A stretch of 6,332 bases of DNA from an uncultured Saprospiraceae bacterium (GCA_937930625.1 CALHBW010000010.1:1-6332), one strand, 5' to 3'; positions 1 to 5,933 are shown, counted from the first letter of the stretch. The notes: generated from the letters alone by a model not told the origin. Made by a program: numbers and translations.

Positions 1-45
1 CGCGTTCCTAACGCGACACGGGCTGGAAGCACCGTGCTACGGGCG
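1..45. repeat. Edge-truncated GC-rich double hairpin (REP-like) next to the methyltransferase stop
   Basis: Two hairpins are visible. Bases 1-15 are CGCGTT-CCT-AACGCG, a perfect 6-bp stem with a 3-base loop. Bases 17-36 pair CACGG (17-21) with CCGTG (32-36) and continue inward with GCT/AGC around a GGA loop, leaving A31 bulged. The block is much richer in GC than the neighbouring gaps and ends one base before the methyltransferase stop codon (46-48, minus strand). It resembles a dispersed intergenic REP-type repeat or a gene-end hairpin. It runs off the window edge, so its full extent and copy number cannot be judged, and no T-run follows it inside the window. Confidence 0.4.
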
Positions 46-1344
46 TCATGCTTTCAATTTCAAAAATTTTGCTTGATTTTTATACGGAAAAGAAGCATCC
101 ACATCTACAAAATCATTTTTAATTAGGTGAGCATTCAGGAAGGTTCTGTTTTTTAGGTACAAATAGCACATGCGGTTATTTTGTTCGTCAAATTCGCGTT
201 CATCAAAGCGTAGATAGACTTTCTGTTTGTTGGTTTTTAATCGGAGAAATTCAAGGGCTTCGGCTTGTTTGCTTTCATTCGTTTTGATGCCTATTAATCG
301 GACAATAGAGTCGTCATTCAGGCGAATTAATTCAGGAGAGATAATTTCTTTTATGGAAAAATATGCTTCTCTCGCTTTGCTGTCTTTGTCGATTTTTGAC
401 CCGAATTGACGGGATTTCATGTCGATTTTACTATCCAAAATATGTGGGTCTTGGAAAATATATGGGAGCGTTTTTATTTCCTCTTCAAAATCAATATCTA
501 ACTTGCCTTGTTCTACAAATTCGGATGTAGTATTCAGTAAATCAGGTGTTTTCGTTTGTAATTTTTTTTCAATAAAAGGAATAAACTCAGGGTTAATTTC
601 GTAACCAACGGAATTTCTACCGAGTTTTTTAGCGGCGGTTGCAGTCGTACCGCTTCCCATGAATGGGTCAAGTACCGTATCGCCCGTATAAGCAAACATT
701 TTTATCAATCTATGCGGCAATTCTTCGGGAAACATAGCGATATGTCCGTCCTGTTTGGCACCGCGAAAATTCCAGTGTCCGGCAAAAAACTCGCGCCATT
801 CTTCTTTGGTCATTTTGGATGCTTCTTTTTGTTCGGGAGTTGGTTTGGTAGGTTTTCCTAATTTTTTAAATAATAAAATAAATTCGTAATCAATCGACAA
901 AATACCATTGCGCGGGGTCGGAAAACTGCCCATGATGCTCGCGCCGCCTGTGGTGTTGGTCGTCGTTTTTTTCTGCCAAATAATCGCGCCCATGTAATCG
1001 AAACCCACACTCTCGCAAAACTTAATAATCTCAGTACGAATCGGAATTACCTTGTAGCGTCCGTAGTAAGCAGCACGCGCGAATTGGTCGCCGATATTGA
1101 TACACAAGCGGCAGCCATTGGCGAGTACGCGGTGGCACTCGCACCATACGAGATTGAGATGATTGATGTAATTTTCGTAAGAGTCGTTGAAGCCGATTTG
1201 ATTGTCAGTGCCGTAGTCTTTGAGTTGCCAATACGGTGGCGAGGTGATGACGAGATGCACCGATTCGTCCGCCAATTCTTGCATGTGGCGACTGTCTCCT
1301 CTGATTATTTTGTGATGTGTTTTTTGCACAATAAATTTAAACAC
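46..1344 (-). CDS. Beta-class site-specific DNA methyltransferase with a C-terminal SNase-like domain
   Basis: 432 residues. The N-terminal two thirds form a DNA amino-methyltransferase that would transfer a methyl group from S-adenosylmethionine to a base. The catalytic motif TSPPYW is at residues 34-39 and the AdoMet-binding motif DPFMGSGTT at 226-234. Catalytic-before-AdoMet order marks the beta class; TSPPYW is most often seen in N4-cytosine enzymes, though N6-adenine is not excluded. Residues about 328-428 read as a staphylococcal-nuclease-like (TNase) fold, with VRLIGI at 348-353, the KVYLRFD strand at 375-381 and FLNAHLIKNDF at 402-412. By eye, Arg349, Glu357 and Arg391 match the SNase active-site Arg35, Glu43 and Arg87, but Lys354 sits at the metal ligand Asp40. 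The start is GTG, 8 bases after GAAGG (1353-1357); an in-frame TAG lies two codons upstream. No restriction endonuclease is next to it, so it appears to be an orphan. The target sequence is unknown. Confidence 0.93.
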   Translation of the reverse strand: MFKFIVQKTHHKIIRGDSRHMQELADESVHLVITSPPYWQLKDYGTDNQIGFNDSYENYINHLNLVWCECHRVLANGCRLCINIGDQFARAAYYGRYKVIPIRTEIIKFCESVGFDYMGAIIWQKKTTTNTTGGASIMGSFPTPRNGILSIDYEFILLFKKLGKPTKPTPEQKEASKMTKEEWREFFAGHWNFRGAKQDGHIAMFPEELPHRLIKMFAYTGDTVLDPFMGSGTTATAAKKLGRNSVGYEINPEFIPFIEKKLQTKTPDLLNTTSEFVEQGKLDIDFEEEIKTLPYIFQDPHILDSKIDMKSRQFGSKIDKDSKAREAYFSIKEIISPELIRLNDDSIVRLIGIKTNESKQAEALEFLRLKTNKQKVYLRFDEREFDEQNNRMCYLYLKNRTFLNAHLIKNDFVDVDASFPYKNQAKFLKLKA

Positions 1345-1419
1345 GTTCTAAGCCTTCATAAAAGGAAAAGCTAAAAATGCGCTCAACTTTTATAAAATTT
1401 GAAAACTACGGATAAAATA

Positions 1420-1427
1420 CAAACTTA
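1420..1427 (-). promoter_or_regulatory. Possible -7 box for the methyltransferase
   Basis: On the minus strand this reads TAAGTTTG, a perfect match to the Bacteroidota -7 consensus TAnnTTTG. It lies 76 bases upstream of the GTG start at 1344. I see no TTG at the expected -33 distance, so support is weak. It overlaps the first base of the plus-strand gene remnant. Confidence 0.25.
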
Positions 1428-1537
1428 TGAAAAAAAACTTACTTTTAAACTTAATCTTCATTTTGTGCATGTTTCATTTAAATGCACAAACCACCATTCT
1501 TGATTTTGAAACTCCATCAACGAGTACTACATTTTAG
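1427..1537 (+). pseudogene. N-terminal remnant of a secreted protein, cut by TAG
   Basis: ATG at 1427 opens 36 codons ending in TAG at 1535-1537. The peptide starts with MKKN, a hydrophobic core (LLLNLIFILCMFHL) and a plausible signal-peptidase site after NAQ. It then reads TTILDFETPSTSTTF. I recognise 'ILDFE.P.TS..F' as the typical mature N-terminus of large exported Bacteroidota proteins, where the next residues are commonly Q-Y/F-F-G. Here the following codons are TAG TTT, so a single C-to-T change of CAG would explain the stop. Beyond it the frame loses the pattern and runs into the tail of the neighbouring minus-strand gene, so the rest of the protein is gone. This is the only plus-strand coding trace in the window. 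It could instead be a genuine tiny exported peptide, which I think less likely. Confidence 0.55.
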
Positions 1538-1556
1538 TTTACCGACGTATTAAAAA

Positions 1557-2225
1557 TCAGATTTTCCCCTCATCCTCCAATTCCTCAATATAATCTACTT
1601 TAGCATCTCTATATGTAGGAAGTTGAAGCATTTCGCGCATTTTTTCTATCGTTTGGATAGGTCCTTTGTCGATAAACATATTCGTCAAAAAAACAGGAAT
1701 ATTACCTCCCGGGTCGGTTTTAATCACATAAACGACATCTATTATACCACCGGGAAGTGGCGTTAATATCCATTCTGCCTCCAATTCCGTGATACGCACG
1801 ATACCTTTCCGTTTGGGATAGCCTTCAGGCATTGCCACCGACCTTGCTTTGACCACTTTTGTATCAGGGTCTTGCTCAACTACCGAATTGGTCACCAAAT
1901 CCCTGTCATGGAGGGGCCAAGGGAAATCCGATACCGAATACTCCAACATATGGTTGGGCGCAAGAATCTTTAATACCTTAGCTTCTTTGGCAGCATAGAC
2001 CCAATCCACATTGCGCGACACATCATCGAATAAGGCAAAGATGCTATTCAGTGAAGTTTCCATTTGAGTATGTAGTTTGAGTTCTTTTACGCCGGTTTCA
2101 GCAATGTTGCGGGTATATACTTCAAGGTTATCTTTCTTGCGTTTGAGTTCCCAGTCGTTCTCTTGTACGTAGTTGACATTGGTAAATGTTAGGATTGTCA
2201 ATGTCATAAGTGCAATTTTATTCAT
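1557..2225 (-). CDS. Exported START-domain (StAR-related lipid-transfer) protein
   Basis: 222 residues. Residues 1-20 look like a signal peptide (MNK, then a hydrophobic stretch to about 19) without a lipobox Cys, so the product is probably periplasmic. From about 23 to 205 the sequence follows the START fold: W25-x-L-K-R at the opening, LEVYTR at 34-39, the hallmark FPWPLHDRDLV at 101-111, a beta-rich middle (VRITELEAEWILTPL), and the C-terminal lid helix after DPGGNIPVFL (171-180). START domains hold one hydrophobic ligand such as a lipid or sterol in a deep cavity; the ligand here is unknown. The length is usual for bacterial single-domain members. GGAGG sits only one base before the ATG, too close for a normal Shine-Dalgarno site, and an in-frame TGA seven codons upstream of the ATG excludes a longer protein. 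It stands alone, 217 bases downstream of the previous gene's end. Confidence 0.85.
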   Translation of the reverse strand: MNKIALMTLTILTFTNVNYVQENDWELKRKKDNLEVYTRNIAETGVKELKLHTQMETSLNSIFALFDDVSRNVDWVYAAKEAKVLKILAPNHMLEYSVSDFPWPLHDRDLVTNSVVEQDPDTKVVKARSVAMPEGYPKRKGIVRITELEAEWILTPLPGGIIDVVYVIKTDPGGNIPVFLTNMFIDKGPIQTIEKMREMLQLPTYRDAKVDYIEELEDEGKI

Positions 2226-2377
2226 GCCTCCAAAATGGCAATTTCAAAGCCAAGCCCGGAGAGCTTGTGGCATGATTGTGACAAGGAATATGATGGTGAT
2301 GTGACCGCAAACTATGTTATTCAAAGGGCTAAAACTTCACATAATGTAATTATTTTTAATGTATAAAACGCCTGCAA

Positions 2378-2390
2378 TTGTATTATACAA
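2378..2390. other. Short AT-rich palindrome in the gap upstream of the START gene
   Basis: TTGTAT-T-ATACAA is a perfect 6-bp inverted repeat about one centre base. It is the only clear symmetry I see in the 216-base gap between the START gene and the EEP gene. It could be an operator half-site pair, but it is short and AT-rich enough to arise by chance. No convincing TAnnTTTG box was found in this gap. Confidence 0.2.
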
Positions 2391-2441
2391 GACAATTCTC
2401 AAAACACGGGCAGCGATACTGAAGAATACCTGCGGGTAAAT

Positions 2442-3536
2442 CTACCTTAACCTCACTTTCATCATCACCGGCTGGTGGTCAGAAAATTGAAAATCTTGGT
2501 CAATCCCTTGTACTTCAAGGATTTCCACATTAGGCGATACTAAATAAAAATCAATCAGCGTGGTAAAAGTTTCTCCTTTTTTGTAGGTATCTGTCAACTT
2601 TCTATTCGTAGCAACTTTCGTATCATACCCCCATCGCCAACCGCGCGGCAGGTAGTTTTCTTTGATATTGACTTGGGTGTAGCCATCCCCCGGCTCTACG
2701 GATTTGAACATATCAAACTTCACTCCGGGCGGACATTGATTCCAGTCACCACCTACGATGACGTAGTTGTTTTTATTATACTCTGATTCGAGGTATTTTT
2801 TCAAGTATTCCATTTGTTGTGCCTTCATCGTACCATCATCATAGGCAGAATTGTGGGTATTGATAACAACCAATTCCTGCCCCGAAGCTGTCGGGTAACG
2901 ATGTACAGCAAAACATCTATCAAGGTGAAAAATGCGGTCGGGCCATCCATAATTTCCCGGAAATTGATAGCGCGTAGCTTCGGTGGGTTCGTAACGGGAA
3001 TAAGTGCCGAGTCCGCTATCCATTTTGCCCATCACACGCCAAAATTCGAGGACGGGCAATGGCACTCGCGCCGACTTATAATTCACCGCAAAAGTAGAAG
3101 CATAATTCGGTAATTGCTCCGCGTATTTCGCGTGTGTATTGATGCGATAGCTGCGTTTGGATTTTTTATCAACTTCCTGAAACAGATAAAAATCGGCTTT
3201 ATTTTTTTGAATAAAATCTAATGCACCCGCGAGATTTTTCTCGACATTTTTGCGTGGCGCGCGAATCATTTTTCCTTTTGAAGTCAAAAATCCGCCCGAA
3301 TCATAGAAGAAATTGGACTCTGCGCCTAAGCCGCTATATCCAACATTCCAATTGGCAAAAGTCAACACCGAATCAGTAATTACCTTTTCATTGGACGAAC
3401 TATCCAATTCCAATTGAATCACTTCATCAGGCTTAAAATCGGTCAATGTACCGTGTATCAAGGCAATGATAACGTAGAGCAGGAAGAGCAAAAGGGCAAT
3501 TCCCAAATATTTCAGGACAAGCATAACGGGCTTCAT
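2442..3536 (-). CDS. Membrane-anchored endonuclease/exonuclease/phosphatase (EEP) family protein
   Basis: 364 residues from the ATG at 3536. One transmembrane helix is clear at about residues 6-28, followed by a catalytic domain in the extracytoplasmic orientation typical of such anchors. EEP-fold motifs appear in order: NWNV (Asn64), LFQEVD (Glu121, metal ligand), VINTHN (Asn226, His228), GGDWN (Asp264, Asn266), LIDFYLVS (Asp329) and SDHQPV (Asp353-His354, the catalytic pair). The full set suggests an active metal-dependent phosphoesterase acting on DNA, RNA, phospholipid or sugar phosphates; the substrate cannot be read from sequence. The open frame continues 21 codons upstream to 3599, but that part is a translation of the intergenic heptamer repeat and encodes no sensible leader. 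Starting at M(KPVMLV) gives a normal short cytoplasmic tail before the helix. It follows the Spo0M-like gene by 99 bases. Confidence 0.9.
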   Translation of the reverse strand: MKPVMLVLKYLGIALLLFLLYVIIALIHGTLTDFKPDEVIQLELDSSSNEKVITDSVLTFANWNVGYSGLGAESNFFYDSGGFLTSKGKMIRAPRKNVEKNLAGALDFIQKNKADFYLFQEVDKKSKRSYRINTHAKYAEQLPNYASTFAVNYKSARVPLPVLEFWRVMGKMDSGLGTYSRYEPTEATRYQFPGNYGWPDRIFHLDRCFAVHRYPTASGQELVVINTHNSAYDDGTMKAQQMEYLKKYLESEYNKNNYVIVGGDWNQCPPGVKFDMFKSVEPGDGYTQVNIKENYLPRGWRWGYDTKVATNRKLTDTYKKGETFTTLIDFYLVSPNVEILEVQGIDQDFQFSDHQPVMMKVRLR

Positions 3537-3539
3537 AGT

Positions 3540-3635
3540 GTACGAGTTGCGGGTTGCGGGTTGCGGGTTAGGAGTAAAAAAGAATATTTTGCGAAGCAAA
3601 ATAAAAATAACCCGTAACCCGAAACTCGCAACCCG
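3540..3635. repeat. Heptamer-array foldback between the Spo0M-like and EEP genes
   Basis: The left arm is built of 7-bp units: GTACGAG, three exact TTGCGGG (3547-3567), then TTAGGAG to 3574. The right arm is the inverted set: TAACCCG, TAACCCG, AAACTCG, CAACCCG (3608-3635). The reverse complement of 3543-3570 matches 3608-3635 at 24 of 28 positions, so the two arms form a long imperfect stem. The stem encloses a smaller hairpin (3585-3603). The right arm ends directly before the Spo0M-like stop codon (3636-3638), and the left arm ends four bases before the EEP start. Translation of the array is what makes the false 21-residue N-terminal extension of the EEP gene. Confidence 0.85.
3576..3603 (-). 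terminator. Probable intrinsic terminator after the Spo0M-like gene
   Basis: On the minus strand an 8-bp perfect stem, TATTTTGC-TTC-GCAAAATA (3585-3603), is followed at once by TTCTTTTTT (3576-3584). That is the shape of a rho-independent terminator, although the stem has few GC pairs. It lies 32 bases downstream of the Spo0M-like stop codon, inside the loop of the larger heptamer foldback, and would separate that gene from the EEP gene. Confidence 0.5.
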
Positions 3636-4100
3636 TTATATAAACTTTACAGTTGTTCGGGCGAATGGACTGAGGGCAGTGCCGGCTACTTTGGCTTCGG
3701 CTTCGATGCGAAATTCTGATTTTGCGCCGCGTGCGGTTTTGGCGAGTTTTGCCAAGCCGCCTGAGATGCCGCCCCGTTCTGCCATAGCATCCATATTAGA
3801 TTGTACTTTTTTGTAAGGCAATTCAAATTCTACAACAACATCTTCTTCGGGATATATCATAAAAGCATCGTCTATGACAGTTTCGCCCAACACAAATTCT
3901 TGTGTGCGCTTCTCTTTGCGACGCCCTTGTGTATAGCTCTCGATGAGTTTGACCGTAATGTGGGAAATACGTTGTGTATTCATCGTCGAAAATTCGATTT
4001 CTCCCTCCACGACTCCTGTACGGCTACTTACTTCATCAGGAACGATGACCTGCATTTTGACGCCCTCTATACCGAGAAATTGTTTTATTTTTCCGAACAT
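3636..4100 (-). CDS. Short Spo0M-like / arrestin-fold protein
   Basis: 154 residues, no signal peptide or membrane segment, so probably cytoplasmic. The order of strands fits the N-terminal arrestin-like half of Spo0M: an opening amphipathic segment MFGKIKQFLGIEGVKMQVIV (1-20), a GVVEGEIEF strand (29-37), ISHITVKLIESY (45-56), a basic loop GRRKEKR (59-65), and YPEEDVVVEFELPYK (83-97). A Gly/Ala/Lys-rich stretch (109-127) then interrupts the fold before the closing strands SEFRIEAEAKV and RTTVKFI. Bacillus Spo0M is about 100 residues longer, so a second lobe is missing here. Bacteroidota do not make endospores, so a sporulation role is not implied; stress or cell-envelope signalling is a guess. 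The start has no Shine-Dalgarno sequence. The gap before it carries a candidate promoter, so it may be transcribed independently of GAPDH. Confidence 0.7.
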   Translation of the reverse strand: MFGKIKQFLGIEGVKMQVIVPDEVSSRTGVVEGEIEFSTMNTQRISHITVKLIESYTQGRRKEKRTQEFVLGETVIDDAFMIYPEEDVVVEFELPYKKVQSNMDAMAERGGISGGLAKLAKTARGAKSEFRIEAEAKVAGTALSPFARTTVKFI

Positions 4101-4105
4101 GTGAT

Positions 4106-4126
4106 TTAATGGTTAATGATTAATTA
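4106..4126. repeat. Three TTAATNN heptamers in the Spo0M-like 5' leader
   Basis: TTAATGG, TTAATGA and TTAATTA follow one another without gaps, ending (on the minus strand) five bases before the ATG. The 7-bp period is the same as in the two foldback arrays, although the unit differs. No inverted partner is nearby. Confidence 0.45.
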
Positions 4127-4249
4127 ATGAAAATGAAAATAACAATGAAAATTTGACTTTCGATGTTACACCATAATGACTAACACATTAATTGAGTAGT
4201 AAGTTACAACTTTCTAATGATAATTCGATATAAGGTTGTTTTGTTTCGA

Positions 4250-4282
4250 CAAATGTAGTAAAATCCAAATCTCAAGCACCAA
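4250..4282 (-). promoter_or_regulatory. Candidate Bacteroidota promoter for the Spo0M-like gene
   Basis: On the minus strand TACATTTG (4250-4257) is a perfect TAnnTTTG -7 box. TTG at 4280-4282 lies 22 bases upstream of it, within the 17-23 range reported for Flavobacterium-type promoters. The TTG belongs to a TTGGTGC unit of the heptamer foldback, so the repeat supplies the upstream element. Transcription would start near 4244, giving a leader of roughly 140 bases. The boxes are consensus matches only. Confidence 0.4.
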
Positions 4283-4356
4283 ATTCCAAATGATAAAAAT
4301 GAAAACTTTGGATTTTGGTGCTTGGATTTTGGTGCTTGGTGCTTGGATTTTGGAAT
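4262..4356. repeat. TTGGNNN heptamer-array foldback after GAPDH
   Basis: The right part (4308-4356) is seven consecutive 7-bp units: TTGGATT, TTGGTGC, TTGGATT, TTGGTGC, TTGGTGC, TTGGATT, TTGGAAT. The left part (4262-4289) is four inverted units: AATCCAA, ATCTCAA, GCACCAA, ATTCCAA. The left arm pairs with about 4307-4332 over some 26 bases with four mismatches, leaving an AT-rich loop at about 4291-4306. The array begins four bases after the GAPDH stop codon (4361-4363). On the minus strand the stem is followed by TTTTACT, so it may also end GAPDH transcription, although the T-run is short. Confidence 0.85.
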
Positions 4357-4360
4357 TTCA

Positions 4361-5818
4361 TCAATAATATCTCAAACGTCGTACCTGCGAGATGTATTTT
4401 GCGAAGCGCAATACCTGACAAGTATAACCATATTCATTGTCGTACCATGCGTAGAGTGTCACTGTTTTGCCATCGGCGGAAATTTTTGTGGAAGGCGCAT
4501 CATATATTGATGCAGCTTCTGCCCCTACTGCATCGCTCGACACAAAATCTTCGGAGGTCGAATAATGGATTTGTTCAACCAAATCACCCTGTAATGCCTT
4601 TTCTTTTACCAAAGCATTGACTTCCTCTACAGTTACATTTTTATTGACTTGTAAATTCAAAATCGCCAACGAAACATTCGGTGTGGGAACGCGAATAGCG
4701 TTGCCCGTGAGCTTGCCTTCGAGGTGCGGAATGACTTTGGCAATTGCCGTAGCCGCGCCTGTTGTAGTCAGTACCATGTTGACGGGTGCGCCGCGTCCGC
4801 GACGAGGTTTTTTATGGAAATTATCAATCAAATTTTGGTCATTGGTATAGGAGTGAACGCTCTCAACATGCCCCTGCAAAATGCCGTAAGCATCATCAAT
4901 CACTTTAATGACAGGCGCAATGGCATTCGTGGTACACGAAGCCGCACTCAAGACCGTATCTTCTTTAAAATTAACGGTTTTTTGATTGACGCCATGTACG
5001 ATATTTGGCACTTTTTTGCCGGGTGCAGTCAGCAAAACCTGACGAACGCCGGGGCGCAGGTGTTGGCTCAAACCTTCTTTGTCGCGCCATACGCCGGTAT
5101 TATCAATCACCAGCGCATTTTCTATACCATATATAGTGTAATCAATATCAGTTGGTTGCTTCGCAAAAATCATTTTGACGCGATTGCCGTTGATTATCAA
5201 TTCTTCTGCTTCATATGCGACCTCTACCGTTCCTCTGAATTTGCCGTGAACGGAATCATTGCGAAGCAAGGCAGCACGTTTTTCCATTTCGGCGTGGCGG
5301 TCACTTAATTTTGGTCGAATGACAATGGCACGTAATCGCAACTGCTCTCCCCTACCCGTCATCTCTACCATTCGACGGGCTGCCAAACGTCCGATTCGTC
5401 CAAAACCGTACAGTATGACATCTTTGGGTGTCAATACTTTTTTGTCTTGTCCGATGTGGTCGCCGAGGTGATGATTCAAAAAGGCGTCTGTATCTGCAAA
5501 TTGTCCATTGGACGCAAGGCGATTAATAGCTAATTTACCAATATCAATACGCGAAGGTGCTAAGTCCATTTTGGCAATACCCTTTGCCAATTCGAGGCTC
5601 GTATAAATCGAAATGGGTTGTTCAATGTATTTTTTGCTATTTAAATGCAAATCCAAAACCTCACTCGGACGCGCATCATAAATGCCGCGACGAAATAAAA
5701 TCAATTCAATAGAACGGTCAAAACGCAATTCACCAATAATATTGAGCAATTCGAGGGCTGCTTTTTCCATTTCCCGCCAGTCGGAGAGTGTGGCGGTATG
5801 TTGTGCGATTGTATTCAT
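4361..5818 (-). CDS. gap: Glyceraldehyde-3-phosphate dehydrogenase, long form
   Basis: 485 residues, against about 335 for classical GAPDH. The extra is an N-terminal domain of about 130 residues, known in a long-form subgroup. The enzyme interconverts glyceraldehyde 3-phosphate and 1,3-bisphosphoglycerate with NAD(P) in glycolysis or gluconeogenesis. The nucleotide-binding loop is GFGRIGR (138-144), the catalytic Cys295 lies in SAASCTTN (291-298), the catalytic His322 in HSYTNDQ (322-328), and the C-terminal signature is WYDNEYGY (458-465). The second strand of the dinucleotide fold ends AIVIRPK (164-170) and lacks the Asp that binds the NAD ribose in glycolytic enzymes. HSYTNDQ rather than HATTATQ resembles anabolic, NADP-using GAPDHs. 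I infer a gluconeogenic or dual-cofactor role. The ATG at 5818 has no Shine-Dalgarno sequence. A palindrome-rich element lies 132 bases upstream. Confidence 0.96.
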   Translation of the reverse strand: MNTIAQHTATLSDWREMEKAALELLNIIGELRFDRSIELILFRRGIYDARPSEVLDLHLNSKKYIEQPISIYTSLELAKGIAKMDLAPSRIDIGKLAINRLASNGQFADTDAFLNHHLGDHIGQDKKVLTPKDVILYGFGRIGRLAARRMVEMTGRGEQLRLRAIVIRPKLSDRHAEMEKRAALLRNDSVHGKFRGTVEVAYEAEELIINGNRVKMIFAKQPTDIDYTIYGIENALVIDNTGVWRDKEGLSQHLRPGVRQVLLTAPGKKVPNIVHGVNQKTVNFKEDTVLSAASCTTNAIAPVIKVIDDAYGILQGHVESVHSYTNDQNLIDNFHKKPRRGRGAPVNMVLTTTGAATAIAKVIPHLEGKLTGNAIRVPTPNVSLAILNLQVNKNVTVEEVNALVKEKALQGDLVEQIHYSTSEDFVSSDAVGAEAASIYDAPSTKISADGKTVTLYAWYDNEYGYTCQVLRFAKYISQVRRLRYY

Positions 5819-5925
5819 TATTAAGTTTAAGCTGAAGTTGAAGTTTAAATTATTTTATTGAAATTAAAATTTCAAATACTTTACCTAACTCCACTTTTTT
5901 GATACCAATTGGATTTTGGAAGTCA

Positions 5926-5933
5926 CAAATTTA
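5926..5933 (-). promoter_or_regulatory. gap: Possible -7 box for GAPDH
   Basis: TAAATTTG on the minus strand matches TAnnTTTG and lies about 107 bases upstream of the GAPDH ATG. No TTG occurs 17-23 bases further upstream. That position falls at the boundary of the inverted-repeat element (5951), which may have replaced an original -33 site. The remaining leader (5819-5925) is AT-rich. It holds the 13 bases TTGGATTTTGGAA (5909-5921), which also occur in the heptamer array at 4343-4355. Confidence 0.3.

Noticed and set aside
46..1344. Complete restriction-modification system
   Set aside because: No endonuclease gene lies on either side within the window, and the SNase-like domain has lost key metal ligands, so it cannot be called a cognate nuclease.
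1084..1374. 96-codon plus-strand open frame over the methyltransferase start
   Set aside because: It is antisense to the conserved TSPPYW region, which fully explains the sequence.
2226..2232. GGAGG Shine-Dalgarno site for the START gene
   Set aside because: It ends one base before the ATG, which is too close. The next in-frame ATG would be about 19 bases away, which is too far, so it does not decide the start.
3537..3599. 21-residue N-terminal extension of the EEP protein from an ATG at 3599
   Set aside because: It translates the heptamer repeat and stem into TPNPQPATRNSYT-type sequence. The ATG at 3536 directly precedes a normal membrane anchor.
3540..4356. Possible CRISPR array from the tandem repeats
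   Set aside because: Units are 7 bp and contiguous with no unique spacers, and there are no cas genes.
3591..5267. Recurrent GCGAAGC, a very stable DNA mini-hairpin sequence, at 3591, 4401, 5158 (inverted) and 5261
   Set aside because: Three of the four copies are explained by GAPDH codons. Four copies against roughly 0.8 expected for a 7-mer on both strands is suggestive at most.
4724..5308. 194-codon plus-strand open frame
   Set aside because: It lies wholly inside the well-supported GAPDH gene on the other strand and has no recognisable motifs.
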